A stretch of 52,817 nucleotides of DNA from Halieaceae bacterium (GCA_018666295.1 JABIZW010000161.1:1-52817); one strand, 5' to 3'. Positions 26,120-34,108 are shown, numbered from the stretch's first letter. Program-made: numbers and translations. The notes: generated by a model from the letters alone, not told the origin.

Positions 26120-26674
26120 ATGAAATGGGAAAACATAGATCAACAGGTATGTTCAGTTGCCCGCGCACTGTCGATTGTGGGTGAGCGATGGACGCTGCTC
26201 ATTATTCGCGATGCGTTCAAGGGCACTCGGCGGTTTGAAGGGTTTCATAAAAACTTAGGTGTCACGCGGCACAGACTGACGGAGCGTCTAACGATGTTGG
26301 TCGACTCGGGGGTCTTGACGAAAGTGCCGTACCGGACGAATCCCGAGCGCTTTGAATATCGCCTGACGCGGATGGGGCTTGGTCTTTACCCCGTTTTAAT
26401 GAGCCTGAGTCATTGGGGCGATCAATGGCTGGCGGATGAAAATGGACCACCGATGACGTATTGGCACAGTCGATGCGCTAGCGGATGTGATCCTCAACTC
26501 GCCTGTAGCGGCTGTGGTGAGCCCCTACGCCCGGAAGAGGTATCCGCCAAGCTAGGCACTGAGTTGAGTGAATATGTGGCACACTTGGAACGTCAGGGTT
26601 TGTCCGTGCCCAGTGATGCCGAGTTGCCCAGGCAAGCCGGTGAATACCGTTTAGCCCAGAATAAAAAGGAATGA
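26120..26674 (+). CDS. HxlR-family winged-helix transcriptional regulator
   Basis: MarR-like DNA-binding protein of the HxlR family. It is 184 residues. The N-terminal domain has the HxlR hallmarks CSVARALSIVGERWTLLIIRDAFKGTRRFEGF (start of the HTH) and GVTRHRLTERLTMLVDSGVLTKVPY, then YRLTRMG. The extension after residue 110 holds a Cys cluster (C118, C122, C128, C131 region, RCASGCDPQLACSGCGEPL) that could bind a metal. The stop overlaps the start of the aldolase-like gene (ATGA), so the two are probably cotranscribed, and the regulator may control that gene. The effector is unknown. Confidence 0.88.
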   Translation: MKWENIDQQVCSVARALSIVGERWTLLIIRDAFKGTRRFEGFHKNLGVTRHRLTERLTMLVDSGVLTKVPYRTNPERFEYRLTRMGLGLYPVLMSLSHWGDQWLADENGPPMTYWHSRCASGCDPQLACSGCGEPLRPEEVSAKLGTELSEYVAHLERQGLSVPSDAELPRQAGEYRLAQNKKE

Positions 26675-27465
26675 GGAATATGAATCAGCAAGCGAACAAT
26701 CTGATTATGAACGCTGACGAGAACATGGGTAATGTTGAGCGTGCCCCCCTTGATGAGCAGCTTTTCCGGAAGCAACGTTTAGCGGCTGCGCTGCGTATCT
26801 TTGGGCGTTTCGGATTTGATGAGGGTGTCGCGGGCCATATTACCGTCCGAGATCCACTGGATCCTGAGACATTTTGGGTCAACCCCATGGGGCGGTCATT
26901 TAAGATGATGCGCGTATCGGACCTCATTCGTGTCGATCACAGTGGGACGATTGTCGAAGGAAGCGGTATTTTAAATGGCGCCGCCTTTACCATTCACAGC
27001 CAGATTCACGCGGCGCGTCCCGACGTGACCGCGGCGGCGCATGCCCATTCTATTTACGGTAAAACCTGGTCGACACTTGGGCGGCTGCTCGATCCGTTGA
27101 CCCAAGACGCCTGTGCTTTTTATGACGATCACGCCTTGTTAGACGATTACACGGGTGTTGTTGTCGATATGGACGAGGGCGAGCGTCTTGCGAAGACCCT
27201 GGGAGAGGGTAAGGCCATTATTTTGAAAAATCACGGGCACCTCACTGTCGGTCAGTCCATTGAAGAAGCGACGTGGTGGTATGTGACGATGGAGCGTTCA
27301 TGCCAAGCACAGCTGATGGCCGAGGCGGTCGGTAATACGAAACCTATTCCTCATGAAATGGCGCTACACACACAAAAACAAGTGGGAAGTACGCTTGCCG
27401 GGTGGTTCAGTGGACAGCCACTTTTTGATGTTATTTTGAGTGAGCAACCCGAACTTCTAGACTGA
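26671..27465 (+). CDS. Class II aldolase/adducin-domain protein, catalytic Glu not conserved
   Basis: Metal-dependent fold of the fuculose-phosphate aldolase/adducin family. It is 264 residues. The three zinc histidines are present: H124 and H126 (AAAHAHSIYG) and H188 (KNHGHLTVG). Aligned by eye to E. coli FucA, the catalytic Glu73 position (EWRFH) corresponds here to A105 (AFTIH), so classical aldolase chemistry is doubtful. The body, with NGAAFTIHSQIHAARPDV and TQDACAFYDDH, matches a broad bacterial group of unknown substrate. The start may be ATG 26671 (4-bp overlap with the regulator) or ATG 26680. It converges on the 27500-28096 gene with a 34-bp gap. Confidence 0.85.
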   Translation: MRNMNQQANNLIMNADENMGNVERAPLDEQLFRKQRLAAALRIFGRFGFDEGVAGHITVRDPLDPETFWVNPMGRSFKMMRVSDLIRVDHSGTIVEGSGILNGAAFTIHSQIHAARPDVTAAAHAHSIYGKTWSTLGRLLDPLTQDACAFYDDHALLDDYTGVVVDMDEGERLAKTLGEGKAIILKNHGHLTVGQSIEEATWWYVTMERSCQAQLMAEAVGNTKPIPHEMALHTQKQVGSTLAGWFSGQPLFDVILSEQPELLD

Positions 27466-27499
27466 CAGTCGGTGGGTGTTTTGCTTGTCGGTTAGCGTA

Positions 27500-28096
27500 C
27501 TAGACTGATGCAGAAAAATGGCGTCGGTTGAACGCGCCCAACAACACCGCAACGTTGAGCGCTTGAACTGCTAATAAAGGGTAATGAATGGCTTGAACGA
27601 GCGTCGGTGGGTCATCGGTTCCGAGCGCGTGGCGCGCCCATTGGTAGAACGCGGCTGCAAAAGCAAGACCGAGTAGCGCTCCGACGGACTTTCCAATATC
27701 CACGATCTTGAGTTGATCCTTCGCGATGAGCAGGGTTTCAAATCGAACGAGGTAGCTCCCGAAAATCAGTGCGACCTGAAAACCCAGATAAATACCTGCG
27801 GCTAGTGCGAAGCCCGGCGGGTAGAGCAGAATAGCGATGACGCTAATGAGCGCGACGACCTCCACAGTGATCGAGATTCGAAAAAACCACTTGAGATTAA
27901 ATAGCCGCGAATAGGCCAGCGCAACCACTGATGTACCGATGCTGAATCCAATACCCCCTGCAGAGAAAATCTCAGGCGCCAGGGGCGTCATTAAACCAAC
28001 GTAGGCAGTACCCCAAACCCCTTGGAAAAATGCATTGATGGATTTATAAGCAATGAATCGATTGAGACGAATGGCCTTGTGGGTCGCCTCCGCCAT
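27500..28096 (-). CDS. Unknown six-helix membrane protein, third gene of a cobalamin-riboswitch operon
   Basis: I do not recognise the family. It has 198 residues, very hydrophobic, with about six membrane segments (approximately 20-40, 47-65, 72-92, 95-115, 132-151, 167-190). It looks like half of an MFS-type transporter, with a short soluble start and the loop RFETLLIAKDQLKIVDIGK between helices 4 and 5. It contains no cysteine, so it lacks the conserved Cys reported for the small cobalamin transporter BtuM. The ATG abuts the cobO stop with no gap, so it is very likely translated with cobO and controlled by the riboswitch ahead of btuB. A role in corrinoid or cobalt handling at the inner membrane is inferred from context only. 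Confidence 0.8.
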   Translation of the reverse strand: MAEATHKAIRLNRFIAYKSINAFFQGVWGTAYVGLMTPLAPEIFSAGGIGFSIGTSVVALAYSRLFNLKWFFRISITVEVVALISVIAILLYPPGFALAAGIYLGFQVALIFGSYLVRFETLLIAKDQLKIVDIGKSVGALLGLAFAAAFYQWARHALGTDDPPTLVQAIHYPLLAVQALNVAVLLGAFNRRHFSASV

Positions 28097-28696
28097 CTAG
28101 TAGTCAACGCCTTTTCGCGCTTTAACGCCCGCATTGAAGGCATGCTTTACATCTTTGACCTCTGAGACGGTGTCTGCCAGGTCTTGAAGTGCTGTGCCGC
28201 CACCGCGGCCGGTGATGACAACACTTTGATGCTGAGGCCGACCATCAACGGTGGCAATGACTTCGGATTCGCTGAGGTAACCAAAGGCGAGCATATACGT
28301 GAGTTCATCAAGGATAACGAGGTCGTAATTGGGATCCGACAGCATGCGAGCGGCCTCGTGCCAAGTTCGCTGCGCAGCGTCAATATCGGCTTGCCGATCT
28401 TGTGTGTCCCATGTAAACCCCGTACCCATTTGATAAAAATCAGACTGAGGCAGGTTTTCGCGCGCGAAGAGTTCTTCTCCTGATAACTGTTCGCCCTTGA
28501 TGAACTGCACAATACCGACTCTCTGGCCATAACCCATTGCGCGCATGACCATACCAAATGCAGAACTGGTTTTGCCTTTACCATTGCCCGTAAGCAACAC
28601 CACGAGGCTTTTTTCAGTGTCCGCTGCAGCGATAGAGGCGTCGACGTTTGTCTTCTGTTTCTCCATCGACGCTTTGTGTTTTGCGTCCTTGTTCAT
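28097..28696 (-). CDS. cobO: Cob(I)alamin / cob(I)yrinic acid a,c-diamide adenosyltransferase
   Basis: Adds the adenosyl ligand to reduced corrinoids, in salvage or synthesis of adenosylcobalamin. It has 199 residues of the CobA/CobO/BtuR family: P-loop LLTGNGKGKTSSAFG (K42), GIVQFIKGEQLSGEE, FTWDTQDRQAD and LVILDELTYMLAFGYL. The first 30 residues are a charged extension. It lies 9 bp after btuB and directly abuts the following membrane gene. No other cobalamin biosynthesis gene is in view, so here it most likely adenosylates imported B12. The symbol btuR or cobA would fit equally. Confidence 0.95.
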   Translation of the reverse strand: MNKDAKHKASMEKQKTNVDASIAAADTEKSLVVLLTGNGKGKTSSAFGMVMRAMGYGQRVGIVQFIKGEQLSGEELFARENLPQSDFYQMGTGFTWDTQDRQADIDAAQRTWHEAARMLSDPNYDLVILDELTYMLAFGYLSESEVIATVDGRPQHQSVVITGRGGGTALQDLADTVSEVKDVKHAFNAGVKARKGVDY

Positions 28697-28705
28697 CGAA
28701 GATCC

Positions 28706-30547
28706 TTAAAGCGTAAGATTTATACCCAGATACAGTGCCCGACGAGGGCTGCGATATCCAACAATGTCGGTGTACTTCTGGTTAGCCAGATTTTCCGCTC
28801 GAACCGAGAGTTTGACATTGTTTGTGATGTCGTAGGCGTAACTCGCATCGACGACCGCGTAGTCCTCGAGGTCGCCCCCAAACTCGTCTACGCGATCTGC
28901 GATCTGACGCGCTGTGAGCATCCAATTTGACCGATCGTCTGTGTAGCGGGCGCTCAGTTGAGAGGTCAGACCAGGACGATAGGGCAGTGGGGCGCCGGAA
29001 GCATCGTCAGCGTCGAGTTGGGACACAAAGCCGCTAACAGCGAGGCGATCCGAAAGCTGCCATGAGGCTGACGCCTCTATGCCGGTTGATTGGCTCTTAC
29101 CCTGAATCTGGACATAACCACTGTAGCCCACTAAGTCGAAAATAATTGCGTCTGTAATGTCCTGATCGAAGTAGGTGACCTCCCAGACCAACGCGCCACT
29201 GGTGTCACGTAAGCCCAGCTCCCAACCAGCGCTTTGCTCCTCAGACAGCGGTTGATCGGCTGCGGGAGTGTAGGCCCAGGGCCCACTGTTGTAGCCGATT
29301 TCATAGGGCGATGGCGCTCTGAAACCCGTGCCCGCCGCAATTTTAAGCACAACATTATCCAGTGGGGTTTGAGAAAGGGCCGTGACCCTCCAAGACGTGT
29401 GACGACCGAAATCGTCGTTATCGTCCGACCGGATGCCCGCGGACAGTGTGAGTCGCTCTGACTGGCGTCTTAGGTTTACAAAAGTCGCGTTATTGTCGCG
29501 CGTGCGTTGATCAGCACCGTCGTCGTATCCCTGTTCATCGAGATCAATCCCCACGGTGAGGCTCAAGTCGTTCGTCAGATTGCGATTGTGCAGGGCCGAG
29601 ATCTGACGATTTTTACCTTGAGTACTAAAACCTACGGTATTGTCTGTTGCATAGGCTCGTTCGCTATTGCTCTCGCTCCATCTGACTTGCGACGATTGGC
29701 CCTCGCCAGTGTGCTGAAGCAGCAGTGATTGGCTGTCATTTTGATAATCGTCTCGACAATTATTGCTGGTGGTAAAGCTCGCCGTGTAGCACAGATCGTA
29801 GTCCGTCTCAGCACGGACCTCACGGGCACTCAGGGTTGCGCTCCAATTTCTCCAGGTTGGCGTGGTATAGGTGAGCTGGTAACTCTCGTTGTCATAGCCA
29901 TCGTCGTCGTTAAGGGTGACGTCATCGAGTCGGGCATTGAACCCGTCGAGCGTCATCTGACTGATGGAAATCGAGCCCTCACCGAGGTCACTTGTACCCG
30001 AGCTCAAGACAATTGACTCGCTTTGAAAACCGTATCCTCCCAGCTCAGCACTCATTAAAACAGAGGGCTGACTCGACCCTCTTCGACTACTCAGAGCGAT
30101 TACCCCACCGGCGTCAGCACCCCACAAAAGCCCTTGAGTCCCGCGCAGTACCTCGATGCGGTCGAGCGAATTTGACACGATGTGTTCCATACGAGGACCA
30201 ATTTGAGGCGACGAGGGGTCGCTAATATCAACACCGTCGAGTAACACCTTTGTTCTAAAACCATCTTGACCGCGTATCCGCACACCGCTGACTGCACCGA
30301 TGCCGCCCGTTTGAGTGGCGGTAATGCCGACCTCTGATTCAAGCAGCTGTGGTAACGTTGCGGAGCCAAGCGCAGAGATCAGCGCTCGATCAAGCACGTT
30401 GACTGACACGGCTAACGCGTCACTTGCAGTGTTTATGCGGTCCGCGACAATAACCGTTTCTTCGATCGTGCTGGCAATTAGCGATTGGGGGAGGAAAGCT
30501 AGCAGCGCTGCAGCTGCAAGCGGACTGCGCGAGAAATTCAATGTCAT
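28706..30547 (-). CDS. btuB: TonB-dependent cobalamin receptor BtuB
   Basis: Outer-membrane receptor for vitamin B12 driven by TonB. The ATG at 30547, with AGGAG at 30553-30557 (leftward), gives 613 residues (E. coli 614). The signal peptide ends near FLPQSLIAS and is followed by a TonB box EETVIVADR. The plug domain has GVRIRGQDGFRTKVLLDGVDISDPS and DRIEVLRGTQGLLWGADAGGVI. The rest is a 22-strand barrel ending in the aromatic-rich LYLGINLTL. A 34-residue longer frame would run into the leader and was rejected. The cobalamin riboswitch upstream supports the B12 substrate. Confidence 0.95.
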   Translation of the reverse strand: MTLNFSRSPLAAAALLAFLPQSLIASTIEETVIVADRINTASDALAVSVNVLDRALISALGSATLPQLLESEVGITATQTGGIGAVSGVRIRGQDGFRTKVLLDGVDISDPSSPQIGPRMEHIVSNSLDRIEVLRGTQGLLWGADAGGVIALSSRRGSSQPSVLMSAELGGYGFQSESIVLSSGTSDLGEGSISISQMTLDGFNARLDDVTLNDDDGYDNESYQLTYTTPTWRNWSATLSAREVRAETDYDLCYTASFTTSNNCRDDYQNDSQSLLLQHTGEGQSSQVRWSESNSERAYATDNTVGFSTQGKNRQISALHNRNLTNDLSLTVGIDLDEQGYDDGADQRTRDNNATFVNLRRQSERLTLSAGIRSDDNDDFGRHTSWRVTALSQTPLDNVVLKIAAGTGFRAPSPYEIGYNSGPWAYTPAADQPLSEEQSAGWELGLRDTSGALVWEVTYFDQDITDAIIFDLVGYSGYVQIQGKSQSTGIEASASWQLSDRLAVSGFVSQLDADDASGAPLPYRPGLTSQLSARYTDDRSNWMLTARQIADRVDEFGGDLEDYAVVDASYAYDITNNVKLSVRAENLANQKYTDIVGYRSPRRALYLGINLTL

Positions 30548-30614
30548 AAAAGGCTCCTGTAACTCACATTCAGAAGCGGGAGACTGCAAAGAGGTGGCGT
30601 ACTCGAGTGGCATC

Positions 30615-30639
30615 GGGCACTGACCCTCTGCTGGTGCCC
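30615..30639 (-). other. Hairpin between cobalamin riboswitch and btuB ribosome-binding site
   Basis: GGGCAC and GTGCCC (6 bp) flank a 13-nt loop in the btuB leader, about 60 bp upstream of the ribosome-binding site. It has no T-run. It may be part of the expression platform that switches btuB translation or transcription; the mechanism cannot be decided by eye. Confidence 0.45.
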
Positions 30640-30658
30640 ACCGCGCCATTGGGTTTTT

Positions 30659-30780
30659 TTAGGCAGGTATCGGGCTCGGACCACGCGTGACACGTTGTCT
30701 GTACCGTTGCGGGGGCAGCGCTGGCTCATCCAGACTTCCCTTTTAACCTACCCGAGCGTTTCACACCTGTAGGCACCTAA
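30659..30780 (-). promoter_or_regulatory. Cobalamin riboswitch
   Basis: Read leftward, the leader contains the conserved cobalamin-aptamer blocks in order: GGTGCC (30777-30772), AAAAGGGAAGTCTGG ending at about 30729, GCCAGCGCTGCCCCCGCAAC, and the B12 box GAGCCCGATACCTGCC, ending near 30662. The closing P1 stem is visible as TTAGG (30780-30776) with CCTAA (30663-30659). It lies 112 bp upstream of the btuB start, the expected place. Ligand binding should lower expression of btuB-cobO and the membrane gene when B12 is plentiful. Whether adenosyl- or methylcobalamin is preferred cannot be told. Confidence 0.96.
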
Positions 30781-30787
30781 GGGGCGG

Positions 30788-30816
30788 ACGGTACGCGCTT
30801 GTTGCCAGCGAGTCAA
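30788..30816 (-). promoter_or_regulatory. Candidate promoter for the riboswitch-btuB operon
   Basis: Leftward TTGACT (30816-30811, 5/6) and TACCGT (30793-30788, 3/6) are 17 bp apart. Transcription would start around 30781, right at the 5' side of the riboswitch P1 stem, which supports the call despite a weak -10. Confidence 0.45.
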
Positions 30817-30842
30817 CGCACTTTTTGTGCTAGGGTTCGCGC

Positions 30843-31394
30843 ATGAATGATGCCGAAAAAAAGGCCGCGCGCGTGGCGCAGTGGCGCCCGTTTGTTGCCG
30901 AATGTCTGGGACGTGAACCACGGGGATTTCGCGATGTCGCGGCCCTTAACGCTCGCGGCGAACCGTCGGTAATCGAAGTGTGCTCGGTGGTCGATGGTAA
31001 GCCGTTCCCGACCCTTTATTGGTTGATCGATGCCGCGCTATCGCTGGACATTGACCGCCTTGAAGCCGCCGGCTGGATAGCAAAATTACAGAGCGAAATC
31101 GCAGACAGCAGCGCGTTCCAACGTCGTATGAATAACGATCATCGAGCACATATTGCACTGCGAGACAGTCTTCTTTCTGATGACGATCGCCGAGTGTTGA
31201 CTGCGAACGGAATGGCCTCGGCGTTATCAGATCGAGGCATTGGCGGCATTAGCGAGCCCGATCGTGTGCGTTGTTTCCACACGTGGTACGCGGCCCATTT
31301 GGTCGTGCCCAATAGTGTTGGCGCTGTAATCGACCGGCTATTAAGTGGCGTCATTGAGGCGCCGTTAATTGAAACTACACCGGTCGATCTTTAA
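30843..31394 (+). CDS. DUF501 family protein
   Basis: Conserved protein of unknown function. It has 183 residues and is soluble, with no signal peptide. The family pattern is visible: LGREPRGFRDVAALNARGEPSVIEV, then DGKPFPTLYWLIDAAL, the central DHRAHIALRD, and the C-terminal RCFHTWYAAHLVVPNSVGAVIDRLL. Conserved Cys/His residues (C46, C146, H148, H154) could be a metal or active site, but nothing is established. It is divergent from the btuB leader, with the start codon 63 bp from the riboswitch. It ends 10 bp before the convergent VOC gene. Confidence 0.8.
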   Translation: MNDAEKKAARVAQWRPFVAECLGREPRGFRDVAALNARGEPSVIEVCSVVDGKPFPTLYWLIDAALSLDIDRLEAAGWIAKLQSEIADSSAFQRRMNNDHRAHIALRDSLLSDDDRRVLTANGMASALSDRGIGGISEPDRVRCFHTWYAAHLVVPNSVGAVIDRLLSGVIEAPLIETTPVDL

Positions 31395-31404
31395 GGTATT
31401 GATA

Positions 31405-31776
31405 TTACCCGAAGTGACAGAAGCAGAGCTTATTGCCCTCGGCATCCCTGACGTACGCCCCGTAAAATACGTCCGGAATACGTTGCCCTGGTGCGCCATC
31501 ACAGGTCGCTCCTAACGAAAGAGCCTTTTCATAAAGTGCGTCAACACCCTCCGGACTACCGCCGTGAAAGGCAACCATGACACCGTTTCCTGCGCTTGGT
31601 GCTTCCTCGTCATACGGCGTGCAAATCGCTAGCGCAGCCTCCGCAAGTGATGAGCCAAAAAATACAATGCGGTCCGTCCCCATGAGTTTTTTCCAGCCCA
31701 TTGACTCGGTGAGCGCTGTGTAAAATTCGACTGCCGCGTCAAGATTGGAGGCGCCAAGGGTTGTGTAAGCGAGCAT
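31405..31776 (-). CDS. VOC superfamily protein (glyoxalase/bleomycin-resistance fold)
   Basis: Single-domain vicinal-oxygen-chelate protein of 123 residues, probably a dimeric metalloenzyme or binding protein. The fold is recognised from YTTLGASNLDAAVEFYTAL at the start, a GNGVMVAFHGG middle strand and YGAYVRDAEGNKLCFCHFG at the end. Typical metal residues are incomplete by eye, so the reaction is unknown. AAGGATG lies before the ATG on the minus strand. It is convergent with the DUF501 gene. Confidence 0.85.
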   Translation of the reverse strand: MLAYTTLGASNLDAAVEFYTALTESMGWKKLMGTDRIVFFGSSLAEAALAICTPYDEEAPSAGNGVMVAFHGGSPEGVDALYEKALSLGATCDGAPGQRIPDVFYGAYVRDAEGNKLCFCHFG

Positions 31777-32279
31777 AGAAACATCCTTTTTATAAGTTCA
31801 AATCAGCGATGCACTGTACCTGCGCTGCGAGCGAATAACGACCGCAACTCAGTAATTGTTCAGCTTTTTGCCACCGGGGTCTTGTCAGACCGTGATGGCG
31901 GTTGCGGTGTCGACGGGAGAGTGACTGGACATGTTTTAATTTTATCACCCACGAGGCGGGTCTTTACCCGCTTTTCTGCTGCAACTCTCAAGAAAACTTA
32001 AAATTTTTGTCGCGTGTGCTGCAAGGGTCGTCAAAAAAGGGGCTGCGGCGCAGGTGTTTTCTATTAACTGTGTGAGGCTGAGACTTTTGACGCGGACACA
32101 GTATTTTCGTTTTGACTCCAGTACTCGCTACCGACGGATTTTGACGCCTTATGCGTTTGTCAGAAACCTCATCGTAGGCAACATGAGTGGTTGTATTTGA
32201 GGCAATTGTCTTCGGCTTATATCAGCCACTTCACGGGCCTACCGGGTTAGTATTTTGTGTGGACTTAAGCGCTCTTACT
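31777..32279. other. 503-bp non-coding region
   Basis: No plausible coding frame is seen on either strand, and no tRNA-like cloverleaf. It must hold the promoter of the leftward VOC gene. Structured elements are GGTCT-TGTC-AGACC (31878-31891) enclosed by GCCA and TGGC, a T-tailed hairpin at 31956-31975, and GGCT-TATATC-AGCC (32214-32227). Three TTTTGAC copies occur near 32085, 32110 and 32139. Either an unannotated small RNA or decayed sequence. Confidence 0.5.
31956..31975 (+). terminator. Rightward terminator-like hairpin with no gene in front of it
   Basis: GCGGGT (31956-31961), CTTT loop, ACCCGC (31966-31971), then TTTT. The stem is perfect. The only upstream plus-strand gene ends 560 bp away, beyond a convergent gene, so this may end an unannotated small transcript. 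The T-run is short. Confidence 0.5.
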
Positions 32280-33110
32280 TTACGTGGATGGCGGCGTCCC
32301 GCCTAAGCTTAGGGTGAGCAGTAAGTCTCTGACGACTTCGAGGTGTGTGTGGCCGCGTGATTTTTCGTTAGCCCGAAGCTCAAAAAGATACTCGATCAGG
32401 TCAGTGTGCTCGTCAAGTTCCGGCGAGTTCGCAAGTGTTTTCAGATTTTCAGCGTTTACATTTGCACGTCGCCAGGCGGCGGTGCTGCATTCAATTTTTC
32501 GACACGCTGTAATCGTGTGATTTTCGCTCAAACCCTCGGACTCTAAGAGGCTCCTGAGTTGCCCGACGGTCTGTTCGAGTTTGTCCCAGTCTTTGTCAAG
32601 ATTATGCTTGAGCACCCGTCGCCTCAGTTTTAAAAGGCGGTGTTGCGCCTTCTCAAGCGCCGTGACGTCGAGACCCGCTTCCAAGTCTTCGTGGGGTAAC
32701 GAGTCAAGGTAGCCGAACCACCACCGCTTTACGCGTTTCCACTCGTCGCTACTCAGGAGCCTGTTGCAGCGGCTGATCGAAGCTTCTGACAATCTACCTA
32801 GGGGGCTTGCTGTGTACTGCAGGTCTCTCTTCGAGAGTGAATTGCGCAAGAGATCGACCAAGGTCAGCCAGGCAATGCCTGCGCTTAACTTTTGCTGAAA
32901 TTTTAACCAGCGCTTGCCTTGCTTGTTTGAGTCAGCTGCCGGAATCGAATGTAACTGCCCGGTAATGGCGGTGATAGTACTATCAAATCGTTGCATCGGA
33001 CCAGGGTAGAGTGGCGCTGCAATCCACTCAGCACGCGCCCGCTCAAGCTGCTTACTCAGTTCAACGAGCAAAAGCCTGCGCGAGAGATGTTTCGGGTCGT
33101 CCTCTGCCAT
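32280..33110 (-). CDS. Unrecognised alpha-helical protein, possibly CHAD-like
   Basis: Function unknown. The ATG at 33110 gives 276 residues; a TTG at 33149 would add 13. It has no signal peptide or membrane helix, and it is rich in Leu, Arg, Lys and Glu throughout. The segment ALEKAQHRLLKLRRRVLKHNL (about residues 153-173 of the ATG form) resembles the basic HxxRKxxKxxR helix of CHAD domains, which bind polyphosphate, but the rest is not convincing. It is divergent from the desaturase gene (92 bp) and followed on its 3' side by the 503-bp non-coding region. Codon use looks like its neighbours. Confidence 0.7.
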   Translation of the reverse strand: MAEDDPKHLSRRLLLVELSKQLERARAEWIAAPLYPGPMQRFDSTITAITGQLHSIPAADSNKQGKRWLKFQQKLSAGIAWLTLVDLLRNSLSKRDLQYTASPLGRLSEASISRCNRLLSSDEWKRVKRWWFGYLDSLPHEDLEAGLDVTALEKAQHRLLKLRRRVLKHNLDKDWDKLEQTVGQLRSLLESEGLSENHTITACRKIECSTAAWRRANVNAENLKTLANSPELDEHTDLIEYLFELRANEKSRGHTHLEVVRDLLLTLSLGGTPPST

Positions 33111-33202
33111 GATTTCTCTGCTTAGAGATGGGTGGGCTGTGAGCTCCAAGCGGTCATGTTAACATCTCGTCAGACAGCGACCAGTAGTCCCTGGAGAAGC
33201 CT

Positions 33203-34108
33203 ATGAAGCCCACTGAGGTACTTACGACAGAGCAGCGAGACGCCGTACTGCAGCGCAGCGATATCAAGGCCTTGAGCGCAGTAATGGGCACCTGGACGTT
33301 AACGCTGACTACTCTGATGATGGTTGGCCACTTTCCGAGTATCGTAACACTGGCACTCGCGTGGATTGTGCTGCCCGGTCGCCAACTGAGTTTGGCCGTT
33401 CTAATGCATGAAGCGGGTCATGGCAGCTTGTTCAAAACACGAGCGCTTAATCGCTGGGTAGGACAATGGCTCTGCGCCTTGCCCGTGCTCAGCGACTTTG
33501 ATGCCTACGCTCGCGGTCACCAAGCACATCACCGTCTGGCCGGGACGGCAGACGATCCTGACCTTCCGAACTATCACGCCTATCCGATTTCGAAGGCGAG
33601 TCTAAAGCGTAAGTGGTTTAGGGACTTAACGGGGCAAACAGGGTTTAAAGTATTGCAGGCGCTTGCTCGCGGGACTGGGAGTCAAATGAGTCGCGAGACT
33701 CCGACCTCTGATCGGTTGGTGTACCGACAAGTCATGGTTCACGGGGTGTTTATTGGTGTTCTCGCCGCATTGGGTATTGCGTGGACCTGGTTTGTCTGGG
33801 TATTCACGTTTTTGACCTCCTACATGTGGGTCGTACGCCTGAGACAAGTGGGCGAACATGCGGTTGTGCCTGACCTTTACAACCCTGATGTCCGCGCGAA
33901 TACAAGAACCGTGGAAGCACCGATATGGCAGCGTTTTCTGGTGGCTCCCAATAACGTCAATTACCACCTCGAGCATCACTTTATGGCGGGCGTTCCCTGT
34001 TATAACTTGCCTAAACTTCGATCATTGCTCAAAGAGCAAGGGCTTCTCGACAACGTCCCCTCGGTCGCAGGTTACGGTCAAGTGTTAAAAATGGCGATGA
34101 TTCGTTAG
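33203..34108 (+). CDS. Membrane fatty acid desaturase family protein
   Basis: Di-iron integral-membrane desaturase or hydroxylase of 301 residues. All three histidine boxes are present: HEAGH at 69-73, HQAHH at 106-110 and HLEHH at 255-259, with an extra H219 in GEHA. Hydrophobic segments lie near 30-60, 85-97 and 178-212, giving the expected four-pass layout with cytoplasmic His boxes. GGAG stands before the ATG. The substrate is unknown: acyl lipids are most likely, but hydroxylases and carotenoid-modifying enzymes share the boxes. It is 161 bp upstream of the peptide cassette and may or may not be linked to it. Confidence 0.88.
   Translation: MKPTEVLTTEQRDAVLQRSDIKALSAVMGTWTLTLTTLMMVGHFPSIVTLALAWIVLPGRQLSLAVLMHEAGHGSLFKTRALNRWVGQWLCALPVLSDFDAYARGHQAHHRLAGTADDPDLPNYHAYPISKASLKRKWFRDLTGQTGFKVLQALARGTGSQMSRETPTSDRLVYRQVMVHGVFIGVLAALGIAWTWFVWVFTFLTSYMWVVRLRQVGEHAVVPDLYNPDVRANTRTVEAPIWQRFLVAPNNVNYHLEHHFMAGVPCYNLPKLRSLLKEQGLLDNVPSVAGYGQVLKMAMIR

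Noticed and set aside
25594..26136. 180-codon minus-strand reading frame antisense to aceA
   Set aside because: It runs across the aceA terminator, has no ribosome-binding site or recognisable domain, and follows the codon pattern of a shadow of the highly conserved aceA frame.
27500..28096. Idea that the riboswitch-linked membrane protein is BtuM
   Set aside because: It has similar size and helix number, but it contains no cysteine, whereas the conserved Cys is a hallmark of BtuM. Kept as unknown.
31777..32279. Search for tRNA or other classical RNA genes in the gap
   Set aside because: No T-loop (GGTTCGA-type) or acceptor pairing could be found; only isolated hairpins.
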